A stretch of 64,000 bases of DNA from Desulfosediminicola flagellatus (GCF_005116655.2 NZ_CP050698.1:62001-126000), one strand, 5' to 3'; positions 9,317 to 18,607 are shown, numbered from the stretch's first letter. Notes: generated from the sequence alone by a model not told the origin. Program-made: numbers and translations.

Positions 9317-10378
9317 ATGAAAACCTTTAAGACAACTTTTAAGATTGTTGAAAATATCAATTGCCCCCTCTATGAGGAAGGTGAACGTATGTTGTTGACT
9401 GACAAGACGTTTTCCTGTCCGGAAGGGAAAGAGGTGTGTCTTATTCTGGTAAGGGATATGACTCAACTCCTGTTTACACTGCTTAAAGAGCAGGGGAGCG
9501 ATGGAAAGGTATCGAACAGGGTCTCAAGTTGCAGCGGTTGTACCGGACTTATAAAGTTTAAAGAAGTTGTGGCAAGTGAATTTGAGAGAGAAGAAAGTCC
9601 AGAAATGGTGGTTGCACGCATACAGTCAGCTATGCAGGCAATACACGGCAGAAATATCAATAGTACATTTCTGCAATCGATTCCGCCTGAACGCATTAAT
9701 CCCGTTTTACAAAAATTTCAAGAAGTAGCAGTCCCTGAAAAAACAATTATTGTTCACCAGGGTGAACCAAATCCCAATTTATATCTCATCTTGAGCGGGA
9801 AATTTAATGTTGAAAATAGCGGCCAGAAAATTGCTGAGCTGGGTGAAGGTGAGCTATTTGGTGAGATGAGTTATCTTAGTGCCGGACAGGCGGTAGCGAG
9901 CGTAAGAGCTATGGAGGATTCTCTGGTTTTGGCAGTTACTGCTGATGACTTTAGTAGGCTATTAAGTAGCGCAAATGGGGTGCAGGTCTTTATGGCCAGA
10001 TTACTGGCAGAGAGGTTGCAACAGATCAATAATGCCCGTGCGCGGGATTTTGAGTCATGTATGAGCGGGAGGCTTGATGAGGTAGTACCGGCTGAATTAT
10101 TTCAGGTGTTCCATATGCACCAGAAAACTGGAGTTTTAGCGATGGATCTTGCTCATGGGGAGGCAAAAGTGTCTTTCAGGGAAGGGTGTATCATTAATGC
10201 CAGTTATCAGGATAAGAGGAACGAACATGCTATCTTTGCAATGTTGGCAGAGAAAAATGGCTTCTATCGATTTTCAACTGGTCTCAATGCGCAAGATATG
10301 AAAGCGGCAGAGATCGGTGATTTTATGGCTCTGTTAATGGAAGGTGTAAAACGCGTGGATGAAGAAAATCCAGAATAA
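9317..10378 (+). CDS. Cyclic nucleotide-binding-fold protein with DUF4388-like C-terminus
   Basis: A 353-residue soluble protein of three parts. Residues 1-90 form a Cys-containing N-terminal domain (C16, C34, C41, C72, C75) of a type seen in other Desulfobacterota proteins. Residues about 120-240 are a CRP-like beta-roll with HQGEPNPNLYLILSG and GEGELFGEMSYLSAG. Residues about 250-345 resemble DUF4388 (PAELFQVFHMHQKTGVLAM, FREGCIINASY). In the phosphate-binding cassette the arginine that contacts the cyclic phosphate is replaced: FGEM is present but QAVAS stands where PRTAS is expected (Ala192). It therefore may not bind cAMP or cGMP. There is no helix-turn-helix. It diverges from the E2-like gene across a 254-bp gap. 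The role is unknown; a regulatory adaptor is plausible. Confidence 0.8.
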   Translation: MKTFKTTFKIVENINCPLYEEGERMLLTDKTFSCPEGKEVCLILVRDMTQLLFTLLKEQGSDGKVSNRVSSCSGCTGLIKFKEVVASEFEREESPEMVVARIQSAMQAIHGRNINSTFLQSIPPERINPVLQKFQEVAVPEKTIIVHQGEPNPNLYLILSGKFNVENSGQKIAELGEGELFGEMSYLSAGQAVASVRAMEDSLVLAVTADDFSRLLSSANGVQVFMARLLAERLQQINNARARDFESCMSGRLDEVVPAELFQVFHMHQKTGVLAMDLAHGEAKVSFREGCIINASYQDKRNEHAIFAMLAEKNGFYRFSTGLNAQDMKAAEIGDFMALLMEGVKRVDEENPE

Positions 10379-10441
10379 TCAGGTTTCTATTTTCCAGGCC
10401 TTACATGTATTGAGGTGTGAGGCGTAATGCAGCCAACCCCA

Positions 10442-10485
10442 AACCGGATTCACTGATATATACAGGTTTGTATGTAATCCGGGTT
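10442..10485. terminator. Possible bidirectional terminator between convergent genes
   Basis: AACCGGATT and AATCCGGGTT pair with one bulge across a 25-base loop, between the 3' ends of the CNB-fold gene and the HAD gene. There is no strong T run, so confidence is low. Confidence 0.35.
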
Positions 10486-10497
10486 AGATTTATATGA

Positions 10498-11130
10498 CTA
10501 TTCTTTAAATGGATCTAAGCTTAAAATATCGAGAAAGTTTTCGACATAATAGGCTGCCTTAAGAGTTGGATTTCTATAGGCGATAAGTCGCATTCCGCAA
10601 TTCTCAGCAGTTTCTTCATCTACACTCGAGTCACCTATGTAGATTGCCTCGTTCACCTTACAGTCAAAATGCTCAAGAATTTCCAGTAGCGGGTCAGCTG
10701 CAGGTTTGGGTTTTCTTGAATTGTCAGCTGTCATTACCTTCCCAAAATATTTCCCCAGATCAAATTCCTGAAGCAGAGGAATCATGGTATCGGTTCTGTT
10801 CGTAGCAATAGCAAGATTATATGTGCTACTTGTTTTGTCTAAGAACTCTAAAAGGTCTGGAGCCATATCCATGTACTTCAGGAATGGACGGTAGCTATTG
10901 TCTTTACGGAATTTGTGGACTAGCTCCTCACTGGTTTGAGGATGATTTCGGAATAAATGTGAGACGGAGTCATACACATTGTGCATGTGAACAAAGTCCA
11001 GTTCAGACTCATCCATCTCTGGATAGCCGAAGTGTGCCAGTAAAAAGTTATAATACCGACGATTGGCGTTACGAGACTCAAACATAACGCCATCACAGTC
11101 GAAAATAATAGTTTTAAGCATAGAACTCAT
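10498..11130 (-). CDS. HAD-family hydrolase (phosphoglycolate phosphatase-like)
   Basis: HAD phosphatases use an aspartyl-phosphate intermediate. The nucleophile motif IIFDCDGVMFES is at the N-terminus, the motif II region is NLAIATNRTDT, and YIGDSSVDEETAENCG supplies the acidic motif IV. The cap between them is helical (subfamily I). I place the start at ATG 11130 (MSSMLKT, 210 residues) because AAAGG precedes it and this leaves a 14-bp gap after the upstream gene; the longer frame would overlap that gene. It is the last gene of the secDF-ykgJ-HAD run. The substrate cannot be named from sequence. Confidence 0.85.
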   Translation of the reverse strand: MSSMLKTIIFDCDGVMFESRNANRRYYNFLLAHFGYPEMDESELDFVHMHNVYDSVSHLFRNHPQTSEELVHKFRKDNSYRPFLKYMDMAPDLLEFLDKTSSTYNLAIATNRTDTMIPLLQEFDLGKYFGKVMTADNSRKPKPAADPLLEILEHFDCKVNEAIYIGDSSVDEETAENCGMRLIAYRNPTLKAAYYVENFLDILSLDPFKE

Positions 11131-11144
11131 GAATTGACGCGCCT

Positions 11145-11873
11145 TTAGTCTTCCGGGAAAAATATGATTTTGAGCCAATCAATTGCATAGAGCAGCAATT
11201 TCTCATCATCGAGAACGATCTCTTCCGGGTAGGAGGTAACGTTAAGTTCGCCACTGACAAGCTTTTCTCTGAAAACATCAAGGTTGTGGAGTGCCAGTGT
11301 ATAGAGAGCCAGCTGCTCTTTATTGGGCATGAATTTACCCTGCCTGATCTGATCGTGCTGAATTAGTCCAGCCAATGCGTCGTTATAGGCATTGTATTCA
11401 GTTAGTCCCTGATCCTTCGAGTAGATTTGCGGGGTTTGTTCCTGTGGCTCATCAAAACCTTTGCAGTGGTTTTCTTTTAACAGAACAAAGTGCTGCTTTA
11501 ATTCACCGGAGCGGGTTCTGACGGCAGCTCGGCCAAGAGGATACGCTCTGCAGGCCCCTGGTCGATGGGTATAGATCTTACAGCCGTCTTTACCTACAAA
11601 TACGCAGCTTGCTCGACCATCGTCAACCATGGTGAGATAGAACTTTGGGAACATATCCTGTTCCCCACGTTCTTCGATGATGTACTGGTCATGCAGTTGC
11701 TGTGAAGAAAGTCCGGTACCCCTGCGTAATCGTAAGATGTCGTAGGGAGTAAGGGCAAGTTCAAGCATTCTGCAGCACTCTGTAAAGCATGCCACCTCCG
11801 GGTGGCATGCAAAACAGTATGATTCATCAGGCTTAAGACGATAGACGGATTCTGGAAAATGTGGTCGAGCCAT
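11145..11873 (-). CDS. YkgJ-family cysteine cluster protein
   Basis: The 242-residue protein has the family's cysteine pattern near the N-terminus (residues about 20-35: CFACHPEVACFTECC) followed by LTPYDILRLRR. A second group, CVFVGKDGCKIYTHRPGACRAYPLG near residue 100-120 (given here by its C..C...C pattern), completes a probable metal or Fe-S site. Biochemical function is unknown for the family. The start ATG is 32 bp past the secDF stop on the same strand, so it is probably co-transcribed with secDF and the HAD gene. Confidence 0.85.
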   Translation of the reverse strand: MARPHFPESVYRLKPDESYCFACHPEVACFTECCRMLELALTPYDILRLRRGTGLSSQQLHDQYIIEERGEQDMFPKFYLTMVDDGRASCVFVGKDGCKIYTHRPGACRAYPLGRAAVRTRSGELKQHFVLLKENHCKGFDEPQEQTPQIYSKDQGLTEYNAYNDALAGLIQHDQIRQGKFMPNKEQLALYTLALHNLDVFREKLVSGELNVTSYPEEIVLDDEKLLLYAIDWLKIIFFPED

Positions 11874-11905
11874 AGGTGTTCAACACTAATAGAAAATAAA
11901 TGTAT

Positions 11906-14467
11906 TTAATCTCTTTTCCACAAGGTCAGCAGCGGGCTGGCGATGAAGATGGAAGAGTAGGTACCGATCAGTACGCCAGTAAGCAGTGCAAGTGAGAAGT
12001 CATGAATAACAGAACCACCCATCACAAACAGTGCGAGCAACACAAGAGCAGAAGTCAATGAGGTAACAACTGTCCTGCTCAGCACCTGATTGACACTATT
12101 GTTGATGATATCCATCAATGATGTACCCTCAGACTTGTGAAGATTCTCACGAATTCGATCAAATACAACTACTGAATCGTTCAGGGAGTAACCGGCAATG
12201 GTTAGTAGTGCAGTAACAATAAGCAGTGTTATTTCGACGTCCAGTAACCAGCAGATGCCGAGTACGACCATAACATCATGAAATGTTGCAGCTGCAGCTG
12301 CGAGACCGAAGCGGATATCAAATCGTAATGCAAGGTAAACAATTACGCCAAGCAGTGAAATGAAGATTGCGAGAATTGCTTTATTTCGCAGCACCGAACT
12401 GACTGAAGAGCCGATTTCTGATTGGCTTTCAAGAACAAAACCTTTATCTGCCAGGTTAGCAGAAAGAATCTGACCTACGGTGTCGTCAAGATTGGCTACG
12501 ACTTTTTCATCCTTTTTAACTTTGACTATAAGGCGATTTTCGGCTTCAACTTCCTGCAGGTGGAATCCTTCAAGACCACTACCGTCAAAGGCGCTACGCA
12601 CCTCAGTCATGGTGAAATTCTGCGATGACTTATATTGGAGCAGGGAACCGCCTGAGAAGTCTACGCCAAGATTTGCAGTTCCCCGGCCAATCTGAATGAA
12701 TGCAAACAAACCAATAAGGACCATAACACCGGAAATTATGAAGGTGATATTTCGTAATTTCATGTAATCGATATTCGGCTTTTTAGTAAACTGCATAAAT
12801 CGCAGTTTCTTAATTGGCGATACTGCATTGATGGTATCAAACATCATGCGGGAAAAGAAGAGGGCGGTGAACAGGTTGAAAATGATACCGAGTGAGAGGG
12901 TAACCGCAAAACCTTTAATTGGACCAGTACCAAACATAAAGAGCGCCATAGCGGTGATCAGCGTGGTTACCTGGGAGTCGACGATGGTCCAGAACGCTTT
13001 ACCATAACCTGCATCAATACTGGAACGCACTGATTTGCCGAGAGAGTATTCTTCACGCATACGCTCGAAAATGAGAACGTTAGCATCAACAGCCATACCT
13101 ATTGAGAGGATAATACCGGCAATACCGGGTAAAGTCAGGGTGCCGTTGATAATGGCAAGTCCGGTGAATAAGAACAGAATGTTAAGTGTTAGAGCGGTAT
13201 TGGCTATCAATCCCGGAAGCCGGTAGTAAATGAACATGAAGGCGAGGACAAGAATTGCTCCGAAGACACCTGAGTTCAAACCCTTATTGATTGAATCCTG
13301 ACCAAGACTTGCGCCAACTGTCATGTTTTGAATGATATCAATAGGAGCAGGTAATGCACCGACTCGAAGAACAATGGCAAGGTTCTTCGCTTCCTCATGG
13401 GTAAAACTTCCTGATATCTGAGCAGAACCACCGAGGATGCGCTCACGAATTGATGGGGCCGACTTGACAGTGGAGTCAAGGACAATGGCCATTCTTCTGC
13501 CAACATTTTTTTCAGTAATATGGGCAAAAATGGTGCTTCCTCGACCTGTGAGATCAAGGCTTACCATCGGCTCGTTAAATGTACCGCCTACCCTTACATT
13601 TGCATCTTTGACCATATCACCGGTCATGAGGATCTTGTTTTCCAAAAGGATAGGTGTTTCAAATTCCTTTTTGGTTTGCGGGTCAATATTTTTTTCAAAA
13701 TGGATGGAGGTATTATCAGGTAGTACCGTCTGCAGAGCACGATTCAGCTTAGAGATTTCGTCCCCCTTGCTCCATTGACCGGAATTGATTGTTTGTTGGA
13801 CCAGAGCAGGCAGATCAAGGCCTGTGGAATCAGCAACAAGTTTAAATTCAAGCTGGGCGGTAGCGCCAAGAAGGTCCATGGCAGCATCCGGGTTTTTAAT
13901 ACCTGGTAACTGCACAACTATCTCGTCAGCTCCCTGACGGATAATAACAGGCTCCGCAACACCGAACTGGTCAATCCTGTTTCTGATGATTTCAAGTGAC
14001 TGATCAACCGCGTGAGTCTTGATGAAGTCTTTCTTTTCCTCCTTTAAGCTGAGGAAAATCCGGGGAAAGCTTCCTTCTTTACTTTCAATCTTAGCGTCAA
14101 TGTCTGTAAAGTCTTCACTAATGAGGGTCTTTACCTGTTCAAGTGCACTGGTATTAGGAAGTGTGAAAATAGCAGTGTGCGGATCTGACGAACGTGTTCT
14201 GACAGCACTTATTGATTGCTCAGCCAGAGTGTCCTTGATGTCATTTGCAGCAAATTCAAGTGTATTCTCCTGAGCTTTATCGAGATTGACCTTAAGAACC
14301 AGGTGCATTCCGCCCTGAAGGTCAAGGCCAAGTACCAATCCTTCCGGTGCCATATAGGTCTTCCACCATTCCGGCGTGGATTTGTAGAAAGAAGGCACAA
14401 TCGTCATTATTGAAAGTATAACGACAGAGACCAGTAGCCCCAGTTTTAGTTTGAGTGAAGTGTTCAT
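11906..14467 (-). CDS. secDF: Fused protein translocase subunits SecD-SecF
   Basis: SecDF is the proton-driven accessory of the Sec translocon that pulls secreted proteins across the inner membrane. The SecD half has one membrane segment near residue 10-28, the hallmark GLDLQGGMHLVL near residue 47, a periplasmic P1 domain, and a membrane bundle around residues 380-550. The SecF half begins near residue 570 and has LGVDFSGGSLLQY near residue 605 and its own membrane bundle with SLNDSVVVFDRI. The 853-residue length equals one SecD plus one SecF with no stop between them; many proteobacteria keep the two separate. yajC is not present beside it. Confidence 0.96.
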   Translation of the reverse strand: MNTSLKLKLGLLVSVVILSIMTIVPSFYKSTPEWWKTYMAPEGLVLGLDLQGGMHLVLKVNLDKAQENTLEFAANDIKDTLAEQSISAVRTRSSDPHTAIFTLPNTSALEQVKTLISEDFTDIDAKIESKEGSFPRIFLSLKEEKKDFIKTHAVDQSLEIIRNRIDQFGVAEPVIIRQGADEIVVQLPGIKNPDAAMDLLGATAQLEFKLVADSTGLDLPALVQQTINSGQWSKGDEISKLNRALQTVLPDNTSIHFEKNIDPQTKKEFETPILLENKILMTGDMVKDANVRVGGTFNEPMVSLDLTGRGSTIFAHITEKNVGRRMAIVLDSTVKSAPSIRERILGGSAQISGSFTHEEAKNLAIVLRVGALPAPIDIIQNMTVGASLGQDSINKGLNSGVFGAILVLAFMFIYYRLPGLIANTALTLNILFLFTGLAIINGTLTLPGIAGIILSIGMAVDANVLIFERMREEYSLGKSVRSSIDAGYGKAFWTIVDSQVTTLITAMALFMFGTGPIKGFAVTLSLGIIFNLFTALFFSRMMFDTINAVSPIKKLRFMQFTKKPNIDYMKLRNITFIISGVMVLIGLFAFIQIGRGTANLGVDFSGGSLLQYKSSQNFTMTEVRSAFDGSGLEGFHLQEVEAENRLIVKVKKDEKVVANLDDTVGQILSANLADKGFVLESQSEIGSSVSSVLRNKAILAIFISLLGVIVYLALRFDIRFGLAAAAATFHDVMVVLGICWLLDVEITLLIVTALLTIAGYSLNDSVVVFDRIRENLHKSEGTSLMDIINNSVNQVLSRTVVTSLTSALVLLALFVMGGSVIHDFSLALLTGVLIGTYSSIFIASPLLTLWKRD

Positions 14468-14676
14468 TGATAGCCCTGAAGGTTTCCAAAAAAAAAGTTT
14501 AGGTACTCATTGATAAGAAAAGCCCTTGTCGCGCACAGGTGGCGAACGTAGCGATTATAACGTGATGAATGATTCTTGCAAGGTTATGCAGACAATATTT
14601 AGCTGAAGATTGCAAAACGTTGTAAGCAAAACATTAAAGGGTAGTCGCTGAAGCCTGCTTTTCTTATAATCTTACG

Positions 14677-15432
14677 TTATTTAATTCGATTAATTGCATC
14701 AGCCATACAGGCTGCTCCAAAACCATTATCTATATTTACCACGGCCATTCCAGGTGCGCAGCTGTTAAGCATGCCGAGAAGTGCTGCAATCCCGCCAAAA
14801 CTTGCACCGTATCCAACAGAAGTAGGAACTGCGATTACAGGACACGAGACTAATCCACCCACAACACTTGGGAGTGCTCCTTCCATTCCGGCCACAACGA
14901 TTATGACTGTGGCCTCGTGTAAGAGATTCTGACGGCTAAGGAGTCGGTGTAAACCAGCTACGCCTGCATCATATAGTCGTGAAACGGTATTGCCGAAACA
15001 TTCAGCAGTAAGACTTGCTTCTTCTGCAACACCGTTATCTGAAGTCCCAGCGCTGATAACCAGTATCGTCCCACGTTTGTATTGAAATGCCTTTTCAGGG
15101 GGCTGGTAGTACAGCATTTGGGCATCTTGATTGTATTTGAGTTGCGGGAGCGCTTTTAATACTGTGTCAGCTTTATCTGTACAGACCCGTGTGGCGAGAA
15201 CCGGTCCGGATTGACGCAGCATCGCTTCTGCTATGGTGATGATCTGTTCGCTGGTTTTCGAAGCACCATAAATGACTTCCGGAATTCCTGTACGGAGACT
15301 TCTCTGGTGGTCAATACATGCGTCGACCACAGATTCGGAGGGCAAGTGGCGCAATTTGTCAACAGCATCATCAACAAGGCAGTTTCCCTGCTGAACCTGC
15401 GTAAGTAATTCTTTAAGGGTTTCTGTGTCCAT
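14677..15432 (-). CDS. larB: LarB, pyridinium-3,5-biscarboxylic acid mononucleotide synthase
   Basis: LarB carboxylates and hydrolyses nicotinic acid adenine dinucleotide in the first step of nickel-pincer cofactor synthesis. The 251-residue protein has the family N-terminal half (EVIYGASKTSEQI near residue 55) and a PurE-like C-terminal half with VISAGTSDNGVAEEA, VAGMEGALPSVVGGLVSCP, PTSVGYGASFGGIAALL and VVNIDNGFGAA. The partner genes larC and larE are not in this window. It starts at a clear ATG and lies 209 bp upstream of secDF on the same strand. Confidence 0.92.
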   Translation of the reverse strand: MDTETLKELLTQVQQGNCLVDDAVDKLRHLPSESVVDACIDHQRSLRTGIPEVIYGASKTSEQIITIAEAMLRQSGPVLATRVCTDKADTVLKALPQLKYNQDAQMLYYQPPEKAFQYKRGTILVISAGTSDNGVAEEASLTAECFGNTVSRLYDAGVAGLHRLLSRQNLLHEATVIIVVAGMEGALPSVVGGLVSCPVIAVPTSVGYGASFGGIAALLGMLNSCAPGMAVVNIDNGFGAACMADAINRIK

Positions 15433-15645
15433 ATGTTTATAGTGTTATGAGGGCTGATAGACTTCTGGCAGCTGTTAGCAATAATGGTGATGATGAAGGT
15501 AGCACGATAAAAGAACAAGGTAAAGATTTTGTCATGATATACTTATAGTGTTCTCGTTACTTTTAACATTGTGAAGATACCACCTGTTACGCTGTAATAC
15601 TGAGTAGAAAGGTGCAGTAAAGTCAGAACATATAATCGAGTGGCG

Positions 15646-16659
15646 ATGATGTTACCTGAAAGCCTTCCAGGCTATATACTATATCTACTGAAAAGCAGCA
15701 GTAATTCAGATTGCATGGGCGGTGGAGAACTTGTTCAGACGCATATCTCTTATGTGACACTGTTGGGTGCTTTTGTCTACAAATGGAAGAAACCCGTAGA
15801 TCTCGGTTTCCTTGATTTTACGCGACTGGAAAGCAGAAACTATTTCTGTGAAGAAGAAGTTCGATTAAATCGCAGGTTATGTCCCGAAATGTATCTCGGT
15901 GTTGTGACAATTAATTATGATGGAAAGAATTATTCTCTCCAGGGTGACGGAGAAATAGTTGAATATGGTGTGAAAATGGTCCGTTTACCTGAGAGCAGAA
16001 TGATGCATCGGGCAATTTCCTCAGGGTGGATTTGTGAAAAACATTTAACGAACATTGTCGATCTGCTGGTACCTTTTTACGAAAATGCCAAAATCGGAGG
16101 GCTTAAAGATAGCTTCGGGCATCATGAAACAGTTGCAAAGGCGGTTTATGAAAATTTTGAGCAGACTGCACCTTTTATTGGTAGTGACGTACTGAATGTA
16201 AAAACGTTCGAAGCAATCCTGAAGTTTAGCACAAAGTTTCTGAAGAATGATCAGCTGTTTGTGCAAAGAATTGAAGAAGAACGAATCCGGGAATGTCATG
16301 GGGATCTGCATTCAGGAAATATCTGCCTGACTGATAAAATTCAGATTTTTGATTGTATAGAATTTAGTGACAGTCTTCGATTTACAGATGTTGCAGCCGA
16401 TATTGCTTTTTTGGCAATGGATCTTGATTATCATGGGTTGTTTGATTTGAGCAATCAGTTTGTTACTGCTTTTGTCGAACGTTCAAAAGATTACGCTATA
16501 CTTGATATTCTAAAGTTTTATAAATGTTACCGCGCTTATGTTCGTGGAAAGATAAGTTTGTTAACCGCCAATGACCCGTGTGTATCTTCTGGTGATGCAG
16601 CACAAGCCTATCTGAATGCCAGAAGATTTTTTACTTTAGCTGAGAGCTATGGAGTTTAG
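15646..16659 (+). CDS. Aminoglycoside phosphotransferase-fold protein (first half of a split APH/kinase pair)
   Basis: The protein of about 337 residues has the APH/choline-kinase fold: a lysine-containing N-lobe (GAFVYKWKKPVDLGFLDF), the catalytic loop CHGDLHSGNICL near residue 220, and FDCIEFSD as the metal-binding DFG equivalent. Related proteins are commonly one polypeptide of about 500-530 residues, annotated as bifunctional aminoglycoside phosphotransferase/ATP-binding protein. Here the P-loop half is the next gene, two bases downstream. The start is uncertain: GTG 15640, ATG 15646 and ATG 15649 are all in frame and none has a strong ribosome site. The substrate is unknown; antibiotic modification should not be assumed. 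Confidence 0.8.
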   Translation: MMLPESLPGYILYLLKSSSNSDCMGGGELVQTHISYVTLLGAFVYKWKKPVDLGFLDFTRLESRNYFCEEEVRLNRRLCPEMYLGVVTINYDGKNYSLQGDGEIVEYGVKMVRLPESRMMHRAISSGWICEKHLTNIVDLLVPFYENAKIGGLKDSFGHHETVAKAVYENFEQTAPFIGSDVLNVKTFEAILKFSTKFLKNDQLFVQRIEEERIRECHGDLHSGNICLTDKIQIFDCIEFSDSLRFTDVAADIAFLAMDLDYHGLFDLSNQFVTAFVERSKDYAILDILKFYKCYRAYVRGKISLLTANDPCVSSGDAAQAYLNARRFFTLAESYGV

Positions 16660-16661
16660 CG

Positions 16662-17249
16662 ATGACTGTAGAATTGGTCAATACGCAGACAGTGGTTGTC
16701 TTTTTTGGGCTGATTGCGGCGGGTAAAAGTTATCTTGCAAGGAACTGGGCAGAAAGACACAATTATCTCTATCTGAATACCGATGTGGTACGAAAGCAAC
16801 TTGCCGGTATCGATCCGATAAGCAGATGTTTGAATGAGATCGACATGGGGATATATACACAAGAGTTCAGTGCGAGAACCTATGACGAAATGTTGAGAGT
16901 CTGTAAAGATGCATTAAAAAAAAATGTATACTCTGGTGTTGTGCTTGACGGATCGTATCATAAGAGGCATGAGCGGGAAAAACTCATTACCAGTTTGTCT
17001 GAAAGAAGTGCACTCTATTTTGTTTATTGTTACTGCTCAGAAGCAGTAATCAAAGAAAGATTGCAGGAGCGGCAGGCAGATCGTGGAGCGGTTTCAGATG
17101 GAACATGGGAAATTTATCTGCAACAAAAGGAAAAATTTGATAAAGCTGATGAATTATCGAACGAAATGCTCCTTGAACTTGATACCAGTGCTTCACTTGA
17201 GTACCTTATAGGCTGCGTGAATCGATTTCTACACACATCCGGTGAGTGA
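16662..17249 (+). CDS. P-loop kinase (second half of the split APH/kinase pair)
   Basis: A 195-residue AAA_33-type small-molecule kinase. It has the Walker A GLIAAGKSYLA near residue 17, NTDVVRKQLAG as the substrate/lid segment, and VVLDGSYHKRHEREKLI as the Walker B region. Its ATG is two bases after the stop of the preceding phosphotransferase gene, so the two are almost certainly translationally coupled and probably work together. Their combined length (about 532) equals the fused form found in other bacteria. The 3' end is followed by the ferredoxin gene. Confidence 0.82.
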   Translation: MTVELVNTQTVVVFFGLIAAGKSYLARNWAERHNYLYLNTDVVRKQLAGIDPISRCLNEIDMGIYTQEFSARTYDEMLRVCKDALKKNVYSGVVLDGSYHKRHEREKLITSLSERSALYFVYCYCSEAVIKERLQERQADRGAVSDGTWEIYLQQKEKFDKADELSNEMLLELDTSASLEYLIGCVNRFLHTSGE

Positions 17250-17299
17250 CCTCCGGATGATGTATCATATCCATCTATATATTTTTGAAGGAACTACGA

Positions 17300-17749
17300 G
17301 TGTATACCCAGATCTATATATTGCGTTTCCCTAAAGACACCAGTGATAAACCCTTTATTTACCAACTGGTTAAAGAGTATGACATTGAGTTCAATATTCT
17401 CAAGGCAGATATATTATTGCAGCGAGAAGGTGTGATGATCATAGAACTCAAAGGAAGCAGTAAAAATAATGTAAAAGCAGGACTCGATTTCCTCAAAGGT
17501 CTAGGGGTACAGACAGAACGTCTGGCTGCCAGGATTAGGCGGGATGATTCCCAGTGTTTTCAATGCGGAGCGTGTACAGGTATATGTCCAGTTGGGGCCT
17601 TGTATATTAAAAGGCCTGAAATGGAAGTTATCTTTGATGCCGAAAAATGTACCGGCTGCAGTCTATGTGTACCTATCTGCCCGGTCAGGGCGATGGAGGT
17701 ATCACTTGATAAGGATTGGGTACTTCCAGAAGAAACCGTAATGAAATAA
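17300..17749 (+). CDS. NIL-domain ferredoxin with two [4Fe-4S] motifs
   Basis: About 149 residues. The first 75 form a NIL domain, the ACT-like module also found on methionine transporters and on ferredoxins near methionine or homocysteine genes. The rest has two CxxCxxCxxxCP clusters: CFQCGACTGICP and CTGCSLCVPICP. I choose GTG 17300 because GAAGGA lies 7 bases before it; the longer frame from TTG 17285 would bury that site inside the gene. Possible roles are electron donor in sulfur or homocysteine metabolism, by family association only; no such genes are adjacent here. Confidence 0.85.
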   Translation: MYTQIYILRFPKDTSDKPFIYQLVKEYDIEFNILKADILLQREGVMIIELKGSSKNNVKAGLDFLKGLGVQTERLAARIRRDDSQCFQCGACTGICPVGALYIKRPEMEVIFDAEKCTGCSLCVPICPVRAMEVSLDKDWVLPEETVMK

Positions 17750-17789
17750 AAAAGGCCCTGAACGATTAATCATCGTTCAGGGCCTTTTT
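17750..17789. terminator. Bidirectional terminator
   Basis: A 17-bp perfect inverted repeat (AAAAGGCCCTGAACGAT and complement, loop of about 5) has A and T runs on either side. It serves the ferredoxin gene on the plus strand and bamD on the minus strand. Confidence 0.92.
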
Positions 17790-17814
17790 ACTACGTTATG
17801 GATCTGTATTCGCC

Positions 17815-18588
17815 TTAATCTTCGAATAGTGTCCAATCCGGTAATGATAGCTTGGGAAACCAGTCGGCAATGCTTGATGTCGGTGGATCGTCAGCTTCAA
17901 TTCGTGCAAGCAGAGATTTCGCTTTATCCGATATGCCCGAGTCAGGGTACATGGCCAGCAGGTAGTTTAATCGTTTTTCAGCTTGATCAAATTTCTCTGT
18001 TCTCACATAAAACTCAACAACACAATACTCGTGATTTGCAAGAAACTCATTGGCGGCTTTAGCTCGCGCCTGAGCTTCAGATGTGTATGGTGAGTTTGGA
18101 TAGGCACGCAGTAGCTGATTGAAAAGCTTAATTGATTCAAGAGCACCTGTAGTGTCACGATCGACCCTGTCAATGCGCTTGTAATGCGTCATGGCTTTTT
18201 GAAACATCACGTACGGAATAGCTTCATTGGTTGGGTGCCGCTCTTCAAACTCTTTGTAGAGCATTAACGACTCAAGATACCGGCCCATGTGAAAGTTGCA
18301 ATCTGCTGCTTTTAGCTCAGCAAGAGTTGCTTCTGGGCTGAACGGGTAACGGTCAAGAATCTCTTCAAAGTATTCAAGGGCGGTAAAATATTTACCAACG
18401 TTGTAGTCATCCATTCCTTTGGTAGCAAGCGTACGCGAAGGAACTTTCAGGTCCAGATCGTTATCTGAACGAAAATCAAGGAATGCAGGGATCTGATTAC
18501 ATCCACTGAGAATAAATGTGGAGAGCAGTAGCAGAACAATGGTAGAAGTTGAGCCCGAACGCCAGGAAGTATTTGTCGTGATTTTCAT
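17815..18588 (-). CDS. bamD: Outer membrane assembly lipoprotein BamD
   Basis: BamD is the essential lipoprotein of the BAM complex that inserts beta-barrel proteins in the outer membrane. A lipoprotein signal ends in the lipobox LSGC with Cys30. The mature part carries tetratricopeptide-like repeats (GKYFTALEYFEEILDRYPFSP, GRYLESLMLYKEFEERHP, FDQAEKRLNYLLAMYPDSG) as in the YfiO family, and 257 residues is the usual length. It lies 20 bp downstream of trxB on the minus strand, so it may be expressed from the trx unit. Confidence 0.9.
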   Translation of the reverse strand: MKITTNTSWRSGSTSTIVLLLLSTFILSGCNQIPAFLDFRSDNDLDLKVPSRTLATKGMDDYNVGKYFTALEYFEEILDRYPFSPEATLAELKAADCNFHMGRYLESLMLYKEFEERHPTNEAIPYVMFQKAMTHYKRIDRVDRDTTGALESIKLFNQLLRAYPNSPYTSEAQARAKAANEFLANHEYCVVEFYVRTEKFDQAEKRLNYLLAMYPDSGISDKAKSLLARIEADDPPTSSIADWFPKLSLPDWTLFED

Positions 18589-18607
18589 GCTATCGTACCG
18601 GTAATTA

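Noticed and set aside
15646..16659. Aminoglycoside resistance gene
   Set aside because: The fold is APH-like but this subgroup pairs with a P-loop kinase and is not known to modify antibiotics; no resistance context is present.
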